Positions 23,801-41,100 of a stretch of 64,000 nucleotides of DNA are shown piece after piece (positions within the stretch are counted from its first letter, which is position 1; the number at the start of each line of letters is the position of its first letter). The stretch is from Osedax fenrisi (lineage: Eukaryota; Annelida; Polychaeta; Sabellida; Siboglinidae). The stretch lies in the NCBI GenBank assembly GCA_964019155.1, contig CAXHSG010000263.1, positions 1 to 64,000 of the forward strand. Reading direction: 5' to 3'. The notes below the pieces were generated by a model. That model was not told the DNA's origin, did not search any database, and was given only the letters and a program-made list of their open reading frames with translations. The translations under genes and the position numbers were made by a program.

Positions 23801-26800
23801 AACACTCTATAGAGTGGTAGGTTATATGAACACTCTATAGAGCGATAGGTTATATGAACACTCTATAGAGCGATAGGTTATATGAACACTCTATAGAGTG
23901 ATAGGTTATATGAACACTCTATAGAGTGATAGGTTATATGAACACTCTATAGAGTGCTAGGTTATATGAACACTCTATAGAGCGATAGGTTATATGAACA
24001 CTCTATAGAGCGATAGGTTATATGAACACTCTATAGAGCGATAGGTTATATGAACACTCTATAGAGTGATAGGTTATATGAACACTCTAGTGATAGGTTA
24101 TATGAACACTCTATAGAGCGATAGGTTATATGAACACTCTATAGAGCGATAGGTTATATGAACACTCTATAGAGTGCTAGGTTATATGAACACTCTATAG
24201 AGCGATAGGTTATATGAACACTCTATAGAGCGATAGGTTATATGAACACTCTATAGAGTGATAGGTTATATGAACACTCTATAGAGCGATAGGTTATATG
24301 AACACTATATAGAGCGATAGGTTATATGAACACTCTATAGAGTGATAGGTTATATGAACACTCTATAGAGCGATAGGTTATATGAACACTCTATAGAGCG
24401 ATAGGTTATATGAACACTCTATAGAGTGATAGGTTATATGAACACTCTAGCGATAGGTTATATGAACACTCTATAGAGCGATAGGTTATATGAACACTCT
24501 ATAGAGCGATAGGTTATATGAACACTCTATAGAGCGATAGGTTATATGAACACTCTATAGAGCGATAGGTTATATGAACACTCTAGTGATAGGTTATATG
24601 AACACTCTATAGAGCGATAGGTTATATGAACACTCTAGTGATAGGTTATATGAACACTCTATAGAGTGATAGGTTATATGAACACTCTATAGAGTGATAG
24701 GTTATATGAACACTCTATAGAGTGATAGGTTATATGAACACTCTATAGAGCGATAGTTTATATGAACACTCTATAGAGTGATAGGTTATATGAACACACT
24801 AGTGATAGGTTATATGAACACTCTATAGAGTGATAGGTTATATGAACACTCTATAGAGTGATAGGTTATATGAACACTCTATAGAATGATAGGTTATATG
24901 AACACTCTATAGAGTGATAGGTTATATGAACACTCTATAGAGCGATAGGTTATATGAACACACTAGTGATAGGTTATATGAACACTCTATAGAGCGATAG
25001 GTTATATGAACACTCTAGTGATAGGTTATATGAACACTCTATAGAGCGATAGGTTATATGAACACTCTATATAGCGATAGGTTATATGAACACTCTATAG
25101 AGTGATAGGTTATATGAACACTCTATAGAGTGATAGGTTATATGAACACTCTATAGAGTGATAGGTTATATGAACACTCTATAGAGCGATATGTTATATG
25201 AACACTCTAGTGATAGGTTATATGAACACTCTATAGAGCGATAGGTTATATGAACACTCTAGTGATAGGTTATATGAACACTCTATAGAGCGATATGTTA
25301 TATGAACACTCTAGTGATAGGTTATATGAACACTCTATAGAGCGATAGGTTATATGAATACTCTATAGAGCGATAGGTTATATGAATACTCTATAGAGTG
25401 ATAGGTTATATGAACACTCTATAGAGTGATAGGTTATATGAACACACTATAGAGTGATAGGTTATATGAACACTCTATAGAGTGATAGGTTATATGAACA
25501 CTCTATAGAGCGATAGGTTATATGAACACTCTAGTGATAGGTTATATGAACACTCTATAGAGCGATAGGTTATATGAACACTCTATAGAGCGATAGGTTA
25601 TATGAACACTCTATAGAGTGATAGGTTATATGAACACTCTAGTCATAGGTTATATGAACACTCTATAGAGCGATATGTTATATGAACACTCTAGTGATAG
25701 GTTATATGAACACTCTATAGAGCGATAGGTTATATGAACACTCTATAGAGTGATAGGTTATATGAACATTCTAGTGATAGGTTATATGAACACTCTATAG
25801 AGCGGTAGGTTATATGAACACTCTAGTGATAGGTTATATGAACACTCTATAGAGCGATAGGTTATATGAACACTCTATAGAGTGATAGGTTATATGAACA
25901 CTCTATATAGAGCGATAGGTTATATGAATACTCTATAGAGCGATAGGTTATATGAATACTCTATAGAGTGATAGGTTATATGAACACTCTATAGAGTGAT
26001 AGGTTATATGAACACACTATAGAGTGATAGGTTATATGAACACTCTATAGAGTGATAGGTTATATGAACACTCTATAGAGTGATAGGTTATATGAACACT
26101 CTATAGAGTGATAGGTTATATGAACACTCTATAGAGCGATAGGTTATATGAACACTCTATAGAGTGATAGGTTATATGAACACTCTATAGAGTGATAGGT
26201 TATATGAACACTCTATAGAATGATAGGTTATATGAACACTCTATAGAATGATAGGTTATATGAACACTCTAGTGATAGGTTATATGAACACTCTATAGAG
26301 CGATAGGTTATATGAACACTCTATAGAGTGATAGGTTATATGAACACACTAGTGATAGATTATATGAACACTCTATAGAGTGATAGGTTATATGAACACT
26401 CTATAGAGTGATAGGTTATATGAACACTCTATAGAGTGATAGGTTATATGAACACTCTATAGAGCGATAGGTTATATGAACACTCTAGTGATAGGTTATA
26501 TGAACACTCTATAGAGCGATAGGTTATATGAACACTCTATAGAGTGATAGGTTATATGAACACTCTAGTGATAGGTTATATGAACACTCTATAGAGTGAT
26601 AGGTTATATGAACACTCTATAGAGCGATAGGTTATATGAACACTCTATAGAGCGATAGGTTATATGAACACTCTATAGAGTGATAGGTTATATGAACACT
26701 CTATAGAGTGGTAGGTTATATGAAAACTCTATAGAGCGATAGGTTATATGAACACTCTATAGAGCGATAGGTTATATGAACACTCTATAGAGTGATAGGT

Positions 26801-27899
26801 TATATGAACACTCTATAGAGCGATAGGTTATATGAACACTCTATAGAGTGATAGGTTATATGAACACTCTATAGAGCGATAGGTTATATGAACACACTAG
26901 TGATAGGTTATATGAACACTCTATAGAGCGATAGGTTATATGAACACTCTATAGAGCGATAGGTTATATGAACACTCTATAGAGTGATAGGTTATATGAA
27001 CACTCTATAGAGTGATAGGTTATATGAACACTCTATAGAGTGATAGGTTATATGAACACTCTATAGAGTGATAGGTTATATGAACACACTCTATAGAGTG
27101 ATAGGTTATATGAACACACTCTATAGAGTGATAGGTTATATGAACACTCTATAGAGTGGTAGGTTATATGAACACTCTATAGAGTGATAGGTTATATGAA
27201 CACTCTATAGAGCCATAGGTTATATGAACACTCTATAGAGTGATAGGTTATATGAACACTCTATAGAGTGATAGGTTATATGAACACTCTATAGAATGAT
27301 AGGTTATATGAACACTCTATAGAATGATAGGTTATATGAACACTCTAGTGATAGGTTATATGAACACTCTATAGAGCGATAGGTTATATGAACACTCTAT
27401 AGAGTGATAGGTTATATGAACACACTAGTGATAGGTTATATGAACACTCTATAGAGTGATAGGTTATATGAACACTCTATAGAGTGATAGGTTATATGAA
27501 CACTCTATAGAGTGATAGGTTATATGAACACTCTATAGAGCGATAGGTTATATGAACACTCTAGTGATAGGTTATATGAACACTCTATAGAGCGATAGGT
27601 TATATGAACACTCTATAGAGTGATAGGTTATATGAACACTCTAGTGATAGGTTATATGAACACTCTATAGAGTGATAGGTTATATGAACACTCTAGTGAT
27701 AGGTTATATGAACACTCTATAGAGTGATAGGTTATATGAACACACTCTATAGAGTGATAGGTTATATGAACACACTCTATAGAGTGATAGGTTATATGAA
27801 CACTCTATAGAGTGGTAGGTTATATGAACACTCTATAGAATGATAGGTTATATGAACACTCTAGTGATAGGTTATATGAACACACTAGTGATAGGTTAT

Positions 27900-30800
27900 A
27901 TGAACACTCTATAGAGTGATAGGTTATATGAACACTCTATAGAGTGATAGGTTATATGAACACTCTATAGAGTGATAGGTTATATGAACACTCTATAGAG
28001 CGATAGGTTATATGAACACTCTAGTGATAGGTTATATGAACACTCTATAGAGCGATAGGTTATATGAACACTCTATAGAGCGATAGGTTATATGAACACT
28101 CTATAGAGCGATAGGTTATATGAACACTCTATAGAGCGATAGGTTATATGAACACTCTATAGAGTGATAGGTTATATGAACATTCTAGTGATAGGTTATA
28201 TGAACACTCTATAGAGCGGTAGGTTATATGAACACTCTAGTGATAGGTTATATGAACACTCTAGTGATAGGTTATATGAACACTCTATAGAGCGATAGGT
28301 TATATGAACACTCTATAGAGCGATAGGTTATATGAACACTCTAGTGATAGGTTATATGAACACTCTATAGAGCGATAGGTTATATGAACATTCTAGTGAT
28401 AGGTTATATGAACACTCTATAGAGTGATAGGTTATATGAACACTCTAGTGATAGGTTATATGAACACTCTATAGAGCGATAGGTTATATGAACACTCTAT
28501 AGAGTGATAGGTTATATGAACATTCTAGTGATAGGTTATATGAACACTCTATAGAGTGGTAGGTTATATGAACACTCTATAGAGTGATAGGTTATATGAA
28601 CACTCTAGTGATAGGTTATATGAACACGCTATAGAGCGATAGGTTATATGAACACTCTATAGAGTGATATGTTATATGAACACTCTATAGAGTGATAGGT
28701 TATATGAACACTCTATAGAGCGATAGGTTATATGAACACTCTAGTGATAGGTTATATGAACACTCTATAGAGTGATAGGTTATATGAACACTCTATAGAG
28801 CGATAGGTTATATGTACACTCTATAGAGCGATAGGTTATATGAACACTCTATAGAGTGGTAGGTTATATGAACACTCTAGTGATAGGTTATATGTACACT
28901 CTATAGAGCGATAGATTATATGAACACTCTAGTGGTAGGTTATATGAACACTCTATAGAGCGATAGGTTATATGAACACTCTATAGAGTGGTAGGTTATA
29001 TGAACACTCTATAGAGTGATAGGTTATATGAACACTCTAGTGATAGGTTATATGAACACGCTATAGAGCGATAGGTTATATGAACACTCTATAGAGTGAT
29101 ATGTTATATGAACACTCTATAGAGTGATAGGTTATATGAACACTCTATAGAGCGATAGGTTATATGAACACTCTAGTGATAGGTTATATGAACACTCTAT
29201 AGAGTGATAGGTTATATGAACACTCTATAGAGCGATAGGTTATATGTACACTCTATAGAGCGATAGGTTATATGAACACTCTATAGAGTGGTAGGTTATA
29301 TGAACACTCTAGTGATAGGTTATATGTACACTCTATAGAGCGATAGGTTATATGAACACTCTAGTGGTAGGTTATATGAACACTCTATAGAGCGATAGGT
29401 TATATGAACACTCTATAGAGTGGTAGGTTATATGAACACTCTAGTGATAGGTTATATGAACACTCTATAGAGCGATAGGTTATATGAACACTCTATAGAG
29501 TGATAGGTTATATGAACACTCTATAGAGCGATAGGTTATATGAACACTCTATAGAGCGATAGGTTATATGAACACTCTATAGAGCGATAAGTTATATGAA
29601 CACTCTATAGAGCGATAGGTTATATGAACACTCTATAGAGTGCTAGGTTATATGAACACTCTATAGAGCGATAGGTTATATGAACACTCTATAGAGTGAT
29701 AGGTTATATGAACACTCTATAGAGCGATAGGTTATATGAACACTCTATAGAGCGATAGGTTATATGAACACTCTATAGAGTGATAGGTTATATGAACACT
29801 CTATAGAGTGGTAGGTTATATGAACACTCTATAGAGCGATAGGTTATATGAACACTCTATAGAGCGATAGGTTATATGAACACTCTATAGAGTGATAGGT
29901 TATATGAACACTCTATAGAGCGATAGGTTATATGAACACTCTATAGAGTGATAGGTTATATGAACACACTCTATAGAGTGATAGGTTATATGAACACACT
30001 CTATAGAGTGATAGGTTATATGAACACTCTATAGAGTGGTAGGTTATATGAACACTCTATAGAGTGATAGGTTATATGAACACTCTATAGAGCGATAGGT
30101 TATATGAACACTCTATAGAGTGATAGGTTATATGAACACTCTATAGAGCGGTAGGTTATATGAACACTCTAGTGATAGGTTATATGAACACTCTATAGAG
30201 CGATAGGTTATATGAACACTCTATAGAGTGATAGGTTATATGAACACTCTATATAGAGCGATAGGTTATATGAATACTCTATAGAGCGATAGGTTATATG
30301 AATACTCTATAGAGTGATAGGTTATATGAACACTCTATAGAGTGATAGGTTATATGAACACACTATAGAGTGATAGGTTATATGAACACTCTATAGAGTG
30401 ATAGGTTATATGAACACTCTATAGAGTGATAGGTTATATGAACACTCTATAGAGTGATAGGTTATATGAACACTATATAGAGCGATAGGTTATATGAACA
30501 CTCTATAGAGTGATAGGTTATATGAACACTCTATAGAGTGATAGGTTATATGAACACTCTATAGAATGATAGGTTATATGAACACTCTATAGAATGATAG
30601 GTTATATGAACACTCTAGTGATAGGTTATATGAACACTCTATAGAGCGATAGGTTATATGAACACTCTATAGAGTGATAGGTTATATGAACACACTAGTG
30701 ATAGGTTATATGAACACTCTATAGAGTGATAGGTTATATGAACACTCTATAGAGTGATAGGTTATATGAACACTCTATAGAGTGATAGGTTATATGAACA

Positions 30801-33800
30801 CTCTATAGAGCGATAGGTTATATGAACACTCTAGTGATAGGTTATATGAACACTCTATAGAGCGATAGGTTATATGAACACTCTATAGAGTGATAGGTTA
30901 TATGAACACTCTAGTGATAGGTTATATGAACACTCTATAGAGTGATAGGTTATATGAACACTCTATAGAGCGATAGGTTATATGAACACTCTATAGAGCG
31001 ATAGGTTATATGAACACTATATAGAGTGATAGGTTATATGAACACTCTATAGAGTGGTAGGTTATATGAACACTCTATAGAGCGATAGGTTATATGAACA
31101 CTCTATAGAGCGATAGGTTATATGAACACTCTAGTGATAGGTTATATGAACACTCTATAGAGTGATAGGTTATATGAACACTCTAGTGATAGGTTATATG
31201 AACACTCTATAGAGTGATAGGTTATATGAACACACTCTATAGAGTGATAGGTTATATGAACACACTCTATAGAGTGATAGGTTATATGAACACTCTATAG
31301 AGTGGTAGGTTATATGAACACTCTATAGAATGATAGGTTATATGAACACTCTAGTGATAGGTTATATGAACACACTAGTGATAGGTTATATGAACACTCT
31401 ATAGAGTGATAGGTTATATGAACACTCTATAGAGTGATAGGTTATATGAACACTCTATAGAGTGATAGGTTATATGAACACTCTATAGAGCGATAGGTTA
31501 TATGAACACTCTAGTGATAGGTTATATGAACACTCTATAGAGCGATAGGTTATATGAACACTCTATAGAGCGATAGGTTATATGAACACTCTATAGAGCG
31601 ATAGGTTATATGAACACTCTATAGAGCGATAGGTTATATGAACACTCTATAGAGTGATAGGTTATATGAACATTCTAGTGATAGGTTATATGAACACTCT
31701 ATAGAGCGGTAGGTTATATGAACACTCTAGTGATAGGTTATATGAACACTCTAGTGATAGGTTATATGAACACTCTATAGAGCGATAGGTTATATGAACA
31801 CTCTATAGAGCGATAGGTTATATGAACACTCTAGTGATAGGTTATATGAACACTCTATAGAGCGATAGGTTATATGAACATTCTAGTGATAGGTTATATG
31901 AACACTCTATAGAGTGATAGGTTATATGAACACTCTAGTGATAGGTTATATGAACACTCTATAGAGCGATAGGTTATATGAACACTCTATAGAGTGATAG
32001 GTTATATGAACATTCTAGTGATAGGTTATATGAACACTCTATAGAGTGGTAGGTTATATGAACACTCTATAGAGTGATAGGTTATATGAACACTCTAGTG
32101 ATAGGTTATATGAACACGCTATAGAGCGATAGGTTATATGAACACTCTATAGAGTGATATGTTATATGAACACTCTATAGAGTGATAGGTTATATGAACA
32201 CTCTATAGAGCGATAGGTTATATGAACACTCTAGTGATAGGTTATATGAACACTCTATAGAGTGATAGGTTATATGAACACTCTATAGAGCGATAGGTTA
32301 TATGTACACTCTATAGAGCGATAGGTTATATGAACACTCTATAGAGTGGTAGGTTATATGAACACTCTAGTGATAGGTTATATGTACACTCTATAGAGCG
32401 ATAGGTTATATGAACACTCTAGTGGTAGGTTATATGAACACTCTATAGAGCGATAGGTTATATGAACACTCTATAGAGTGGTAGGTTATATGAACACTCT
32501 AGTGATAGGTTATATGAACACTCTATAGAGCGATAGGTTATATGAACACTCTATAGAGTGATAGGTTATATGAACACTCTATAGAGCGATAGGTTATATG
32601 AACACTCTATAGAGCGATAGGTTATATGAACACTCTATAGAGCGATAAGTTATATGAACACTCTATAGAGCGATAGGTTATATGAACACTCTATAGAGCG
32701 ATAGGTTATATGAACACTCTATAGAGTGATAGGTTATATGAACACTCTATAGAGCGATAGGTTATATGAACACTCTATAGAGCGATAGGTTATATGAACA
32801 CTCTATAGAGCGATAGGTTATATGAACACTCTATAGAGTGATAGGTTATATGAACACTCTATAGAGTGGTAGGTTATATGAACACTCTATAGAGCGATAG
32901 GTTATATGAACACTCTATAGAGCGATAGGTTATATGAACACTCTATAGAGTGATAGGTTATATGAACACTCTATAGAGCGATAGGTTATATGAACACTCT
33001 ATAGAGTGATAGGTTATATGAACACACTCTATAGAGTGATAGGTTATATGAACACACTCTATAGAGTGATAGGTTATATGAACACTCTATAGAGTGGTAG
33101 GTTATATGAACACTCTATAGAGTGATAGGTTATATGAACACTCTATAGAGCGATAGGTTATATGAACACTCTATAGAGTGATAGGTTATATGAACACTCT
33201 ATAGAGCGGTAGGTTATATGAACACTCTAGTGATAGGTTATATGAACACTCTATAGAGCGATAGGTTATATGAACACTCTATAGAGTGATAGGTTATATG
33301 AACACTCTATATAGAGCGATAGGTTATATGAATACTCTATAGAGCGATAGGTTATATGAATACTCTATAGAGTGATAGGTTATATGAACACTCTATAGAG
33401 TGATAGGTTATATGAACACACTATAGAGTGATAGGTTATATGAACACTCTATAGAGTGATAGGTTATATGAACACTCTATAGAGTGATAGGTTATATGAA
33501 CACTCTATAGAGTGATAGGTTATATGAACACTATATAGAGCGATAGGTTATATGAACACTCTATAGAGTGATAGGTTATATGAACACTCTATAGAGTGAT
33601 AGGTTATATGAACACTCTATAGAATGATAGGTTATATGAACACTCTATAGAATGATAGGTTATATGAACACTCTAGTGATAGGTTATATGAACACTCTAT
33701 AGAGCGATAGGTTATATGAACACTCTATAGAGTGATAGGTTATATGAACACACTAGTGATAGGTTATATGAACACTCTATAGAGTGATAGGTTATATGAA

Positions 33801-34185
33801 CACTCTATAGAGTGATAGGTTATATGAACACTCTATAGAGTGATAGGTTATATGAACACTCTATAGAGCGATAGGTTATATGAACACTCTAGTGATAGGT
33901 TATATGAACACTCTATAGAGCGATAGGTTATATGAACACTCTATAGAGTGATAGGTTATATGAACACTCTAGTGATAGGTTATATGAACACTCTATAGAG
34001 TGATAGGTTATATGAACACTCTATAGAGCGATAGGTTATATGAACACTCTATAGAGCGATAGGTTATATGAACACTATATAGAGTGATAGGTTATATGAA
34101 CACTCTATAGAGTGGTAGGTTATATGAACACTCTATAGAGCGATAGGTTATATGAACACTCTATAGAGCGATAGGTTATATGAAC
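27900..34185 (+). repeat. Higher-order block with 3,490- and 3,058-bp offsets
   Basis: CACGCTATAG marker monomers sit at 28625, 29057 and 32115. Segment 27.9-29.0 kb matches 31.4-32.5 kb at 3,490 bp (also the CATTCTAGTG monomers at 28181/31671). Segment 29.06-31.13 kb matches 32.12-34.18 kb at 3,058 bp (paired 30-mers 29965/33023, TA-30-mer 30247/33305, ATAGAATGAT 30561/33619). The two offsets differ by 432 bp, the size of an internal duplication carried only by the first copy. Confidence 0.88.
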
Positions 34186-37100
34186 ACTCTATAGAGTGAT
34201 AGGTTATATGAACACTCTATAGAGCGATAGGTTATATGAACACTCTATAGAGTGATAGGTTATATGAACACTCTATAGAGCGATAGGTTATATGAACACA
34301 CTAGTGATAGGTTATATGAACACTCTATAGAGCGATAGGTTATATGAACACTCTATAGAGCGATAGGTTATATGAACACTCTATAGAGTGATAGGTTATA
34401 TGAACACTCTATAGAGTGATAGGTTATATGAACACTCTATAGAGTGATAGGTTATATGAACACTCTATAGAGTGATAGGTTATATGAACACACTCTATAG
34501 AGTGATAGGTTATATGAACACACTCTATAGAGTGATAGGTTATATGAACACTCTATAGAGTGGTAGGTTATATGAACACTCTATAGAGTGATAGGTTATA
34601 TGAACACTCTATAGAGCCATAGGTTATATGAACACTCTATAGAGTGATAGGTTATATGAACACTCTATAGAGTGATAGGTTATATGAACACTCTATAGAA
34701 TGATAGGTTATATGAACACTCTATAGAATGATAGGTTATATGAACACTCTAGTGATAGGTTATATGAACACTCTATAGAGCGATAGGTTATATGAACACT
34801 CTATAGAGTGATAGGTTATATGAACACACTAGTGATAGGTTATATGAACACTCTATAGAGTGATAGGTTATATGAACACTCTATAGAGTGATAGGTTATA
34901 TGAACACTCTATAGAGTGATAGGTTATATGAACACTCTATAGAGCGATAGGTTATATGAACACTCTAGTGATAGGTTATATGAACACTCTATAGAGCGAT
35001 AGGTTATATGAACACTCTATAGAGTGATAGGTTATATGAACACTCTAGTGATAGGTTATATGAACACTCTATAGAGTGATAGGTTATATGAACACTCTAG
35101 TGATAGGTTATATGAACACTCTATAGAGTGATAGGTTATATGAACACACTCTATAGAGTGATAGGTTATATGAACACACTCTATAGAGTGATAGGTTATA
35201 TGAACACTCTATAGAGTGGTAGGTTATATGAACACTCTATAGAATGATAGGTTATATGAACACTCTAGTGATAGGTTATATGAACACTCTATAGAGTGAT
35301 AGGTTATATGAACACTCTATAGAGTGATAGGTTATATGAACACTCTATAGAGTGATAGGTTATATGAACACTCTATAGAGTGATAGGTTATATGAACACT
35401 CTATAGAGCGATAGGTTATATGAACACTCTAGTGATAGGTTATATGAACACTCTATAGAGCGATAGGTTATATGAACACTCTATAGAGTGATAGGTTATA
35501 TGAACACTCTATAGAGTGATAGGTTATATGAACACACTAGTGATAGGTTATATGAACACTCTATAGAGTGATAGGTTATATGAACACTCTATAGAGTGAT
35601 AGGTTATATGAACACTCTATAGAGTGATAGGTTATATGAACACTCTATAGAGCGATAGGTTATATGAACACTCTAGTGATAGGTTATATGAACACTCTAT
35701 AGAGCGATAGGTTATATGAACACTCTATAGAGCGATAGGTTATATGAACACTCTATAGAGCGATAGGTTATATGAACACTCTATAGAGCGATAGGTTATA
35801 TGAACACTCTATAGAGTGATAGGTTATATGAACATTCTAGTGATAGGTTATATGAACACTCTATAGAGCGGTAGGTTATATGAACACTCTAGTGATAGGT
35901 TATATGAACACTCTATAGAGTGATAGGTTATATGAACACTCTAGTGATAGGTTATATGAACACTCTATAGAGCGATAGGTTATATGAACACTCTATAGAG
36001 TGATAGGTTATATGAACATTCTAGTGATAGGTTATATGAACACTCTATAGAGTGATAGGTTATATGAACACTCTATAGAGCGATAGGTTATATGAACACT
36101 CTATAGAGCGATAGGTTATATGAACACTATATAGAGTGATAGGTTATATGAACACTCTATAGAGTGGTAGGTTATATGAACACTCTATAGAGCGATAGGT
36201 TATATGAACACTCTATAGAGCGATAGGTTATATGAACACTCTATAGAGTGATAGGTTATATGAACACTCTATAGAGCGATAGGTTATATGAACACTCTAT
36301 AGAGTGATAGGTTATATGAACACTCTATAGAGCGATAGGTTATATGAACACACTAGTGATAGGTTATATGAACACTCTATAGAGCGATAGGTTATATGAA
36401 CACTCTATAGAGCGATAGGTTATATGAACACTCTATAGAGTGATAGGTTATATGAACACTCTATAGAGTGATAGGTTATATGAACACTCTATAGAGTGAT
36501 AGGTTATATGAACACTCTATAGAGTGATAGGTTATATGAACACACTCTATAGAGTGATAGGTTATATGAACACACTCTATAGAGTGATAGGTTATATGAA
36601 CACTCTATAGAGTTGTAGGTTATATGAACACTCTATAGAGTGATAGGTTATATGAACACTCTATAGAGCCATAGGTTATATGAACACTCTATAGAGTGAT
36701 AGGTTATATGAACACTCTATAGAGTGATAGGTTATATGAACACTCTATAGAATGATAGGTTATATGAACACTCTATAGAATGATAGGTTATATGAACACT
36801 CTAGTGATAGGTTATATGAACACTCTATAGAGCGATAGGTTATATGAACACTCTATAGAGTGATAGGTTATATGAACACACTAGTGATAGGTTATATGAA
36901 CACTCTATAGAGTGATAGGTTATATGAACACTCTATAGAGTGATAGGTTATATGAACACTCTATAGAGTGATAGGTTATATGAACACTCTATAGAGCGAT
37001 AGGTTATATGAACACTCTAGTGATAGGTTATATGAACACTCTATAGAGCGATAGGTTATATGAACACTCTATAGAGTGATAGGTTATATGAACACTCTAG

Positions 37101-38172
37101 TGATAGGTTATATGAACACTCTATAGAGTGATAGGTTATATGAACACTCTAGTGATAGGTTATATGAACACTCTATAGAGTGATAGGTTATATGAACACA
37201 CTCTATAGAGTGATAGGTTATATGAACACACTCTATAGAGTGATAGGTTATATGAACACTCTATAGAGTGGTAGGTTATATGAACACTCTATAGAATGAT
37301 AGGTTATATGAACACTCTAGTGATAGGTTATATGAACACTCTATAGAGTGATAGGTTATATGAACACTCTATAGAGTGATAGGTTATATGAACACTCTAT
37401 AGAGTGATAGGTTATATGAACACTCTATAGAGTGATAGGTTATATGAACACTCTATAGAGCGATAGGTTATATGAACACTCTAGTGATAGGTTATATGAA
37501 CACTCTATAGAGCGATAGGTTATATGAACACTCTATAGAGTGATAGGTTATATGAACACTCTATAGAGTGATAGGTTATATGAACACACTAGTGATAGGT
37601 TATATGAACACTCTATAGAGTGATAGGTTATATGAACACTCTATAGAGTGATAGGTTATATGAACACTCTATAGAGTGATAGGTTATATGAACACTCTAT
37701 AGAGCGATAGGTTATATGAACACTCTAGTGATAGGTTATATGAACACTCTATAGAGCGATAGGTTATATGAACACTCTATAGAGCGATAGGTTATATGAA
37801 CACTCTATAGAGCGATAGGTTATATGAACACTCTATAGAGCGATAGGTTATATGAACACTCTATAGAGTGATAGGTTATATGAACATTCTAGTGATAGGT
37901 TATATGAACACTCTATAGAGCGGTAGGTTATATGAACACTCTAGTGATAGGTTATATGAACACTCTATAGAGTGATAGGTTATATGAACACTCTAGTGAT
38001 AGGTTATATGAACACTCTATAGAGCGATAGGTTATATGAACACTCTATAGAGTGATAGGTTATATGAACATTCTAGTGATAGGTTATATGAACACTCTAT
38101 AGAGTGGTAGGTTATATGAACACTCTATAGAGTGATAGGTTATATGAACACTCTAGTGATAGGTTATATGAA

Positions 38173-41100
38173 CACGCTATAGAGCGATAGGTTATATGAA
38201 CACTCTATAGAGTGATATGTTATATGAACACTCTATAGAGTGATAGGTTATATGAACACTCTATAGAGCGATAGGTTATATGAACACTCTAGTGATAGGT
38301 TATATGAACACTCTATAGAGTGATAGGTTATATGAACACTCTATAGAGCGATAGGTTATATGTACACTCTATAGAGCGATAGGTTATATGAACACTCTAT
38401 AGAGTGGTAGGTTATATGAACACTCTAGTGATAGGTTATATGTACACTCTATAGAGCGATAGGTTATATGAACACTCTAGTGGTAGGTTATATGAACACT
38501 CTATAGAGCGATAGGTTATATGAACACTCTATAGAGTGGTAGGTTATATGAACACTCTAGTGATAGGTTATATGAACACTCTATAGAGCGATAGGTTATA
38601 TGAACACTCTATAGAGTGATAGGTTATATGAACACTCTATAGAGCGATAGGTTATATGAACACTCTATAGAGCGATAGGTTATATGAACACTCTATAGAG
38701 CGATAAGTTATATGAACACTCTATAGAGCGATAGGTTATATGAACACTCTATAGAGTGCTAGGTTATATGAACACTCTATAGAGCGATAGGTTATATGAA
38801 CACTCTATAGAGTGATAGGTTATATGAACACTCTATAGAGCGATAGGTTATATGAACACTCTATAGAGCGATAGGTTATATGAACACTCTATAGAGTGAT
38901 AGGTTATATGAACACTCTATAGAGTGGTAGGTTATATGAACACTCTATAGAGCGATAGGTTATATGAACACTCTATAGAGCGATAGGTTATATGAACACT
39001 CTATAGAGTGATAGGTTATATGAACACTCTATAGAGCGATAGGTTATATGAACACTCTATAGAGTGATAGGTTATATGAACACACTCTATAGAGTGATAG
39101 GTTATATGAACACACTCTATAGAGTGATAGGTTATATGAACACTCTATAGAGTGGTAGGTTATATGAACACTCTATAGAGTGATAGGTTATATGAACACT
39201 CTATAGAGCGATAGGTTATATGAACACTCTATAGAGTGATAGGTTATATGAACACTCTATAGAGTGATAGGTTATATGAACACTCTATAGAGTGATAGGT
39301 TATATGAACACACTCTATAGAGTGATAGGTTATATGAACACACTCTATAGAGTGATAGGTTATATGAACACTCTATAGAGTGGTAGGTTATATGAACACT
39401 CTATAGAGTGATAGGTTATATGAACACTCTATAGAGCGATAGGTTATATGAACACTCTATAGAGTGATAGGTTATATGAACACTCTATAGAGTGATAGGT
39501 TATATGAACACTCTATAGAATGATAGGTTATATGAACACTCTATAGAATGATAGGTTATATGAACACTCTAGTGATAGGTTATATGAACACTCTATAGAG
39601 CGATAGGTTATATGAACACTCTATAGAGTGATAGGTTATATGAACACACTAGTGATAGGTTATATGAACACTCTATAGAGTGATAGGTTATATGAACACT
39701 CTATAGAGTGATAGGTTATATGAACACTCTATAGAGTGATAGGTTATATGAACACTCTATAGAGCGATAGGTTATATGAACACTCTAGTGATAGGTTATA
39801 TGAACACTCTATAGAGCGATAGGTTATATGAACACTCTATAGAGTGATAGGTTATATGAACACTCTAGTGATAGGTTATATGAACACTCTATAGAGTGAT
39901 AGGTTATATGAACACTCTAGTGATAGGTTATATGAACACTCTATAGAGTGATAGGTTATATGAACACACTCTATAGAGTGATAGGTTATATGAACACACT
40001 CTATAGAGTGATAGGTTATATGAACACTCTATAGAGTGGTAGGTTATATGAACACTCTATAGAATGATAGGTTATATGAACACTCTAGTGATAGGTTATA
40101 TGAACACTCTATAGAGTGATAGGTTATATGAACACTCTATAGAGTGATAGGTTATATGAACACTCTATAGAGTGATAGGTTATATGAACACTCTATAGAG
40201 TGATAGGTTATATGAACACTCTATAGAGCGATAGGTTATATGAACACTCTAGTGATAGGTTATATGAACACTCTATAGAGCGATAGGTTATATGAACACT
40301 CTATAGAGTGATAGGTTATATGAACACTCTATAGAGTGATAGGTTATATGAACACACTAGTGATAGGTTATATGAACACTCTATAGAGTGATAGGTTATA
40401 TGAACACTCTATAGAGTGATAGGTTATATGAACACTCTATAGAGTGATAGGTTATATGAACACTCTATAGAGCGATAGGTTATATGAACACTCTAGTGAT
40501 AGGTTATATGAACACTCTATAGAGCGATAGGTTATATGAACACTCTATAGAGCGATAGGTTATATGAACACTCTATAGAGCGATAGGTTATATGAACACT
40601 CTATAGAGCGATAGGTTATATGAACACTCTATAGAGTGATAGGTTATATGAACATTCTAGTGATAGGTTATATGAACACTCTATAGAGCGGTAGGTTATA
40701 TGAACACTCTAGTGATAGGTTATATGAACACTCTAGTGATAGGTTATATGAACACTCTATAGAGCGATAGGTTATATGAACACTCTATAGAGCGATAGGT
40801 TATATGAACACTCTAGTGATAGGTTATATGAACACTCTATAGAGCGATAGGTTATATGAACATTCTAGTGATAGGTTATATGAACACTCTATAGAGTGAT
40901 AGGTTATATGAACACTCTAGTGATAGGTTATATGAACACTCTATAGAGCGATAGGTTATATGAACACTCTATAGAGTGATAGGTTATATGAACATTCTAG
41001 TGATAGGTTATATGAACACTCTATAGAGTGGTAGGTTATATGAACACTCTATAGAGTGATAGGTTATATGAACACTCTAGTGATAGGTTATATGAACACG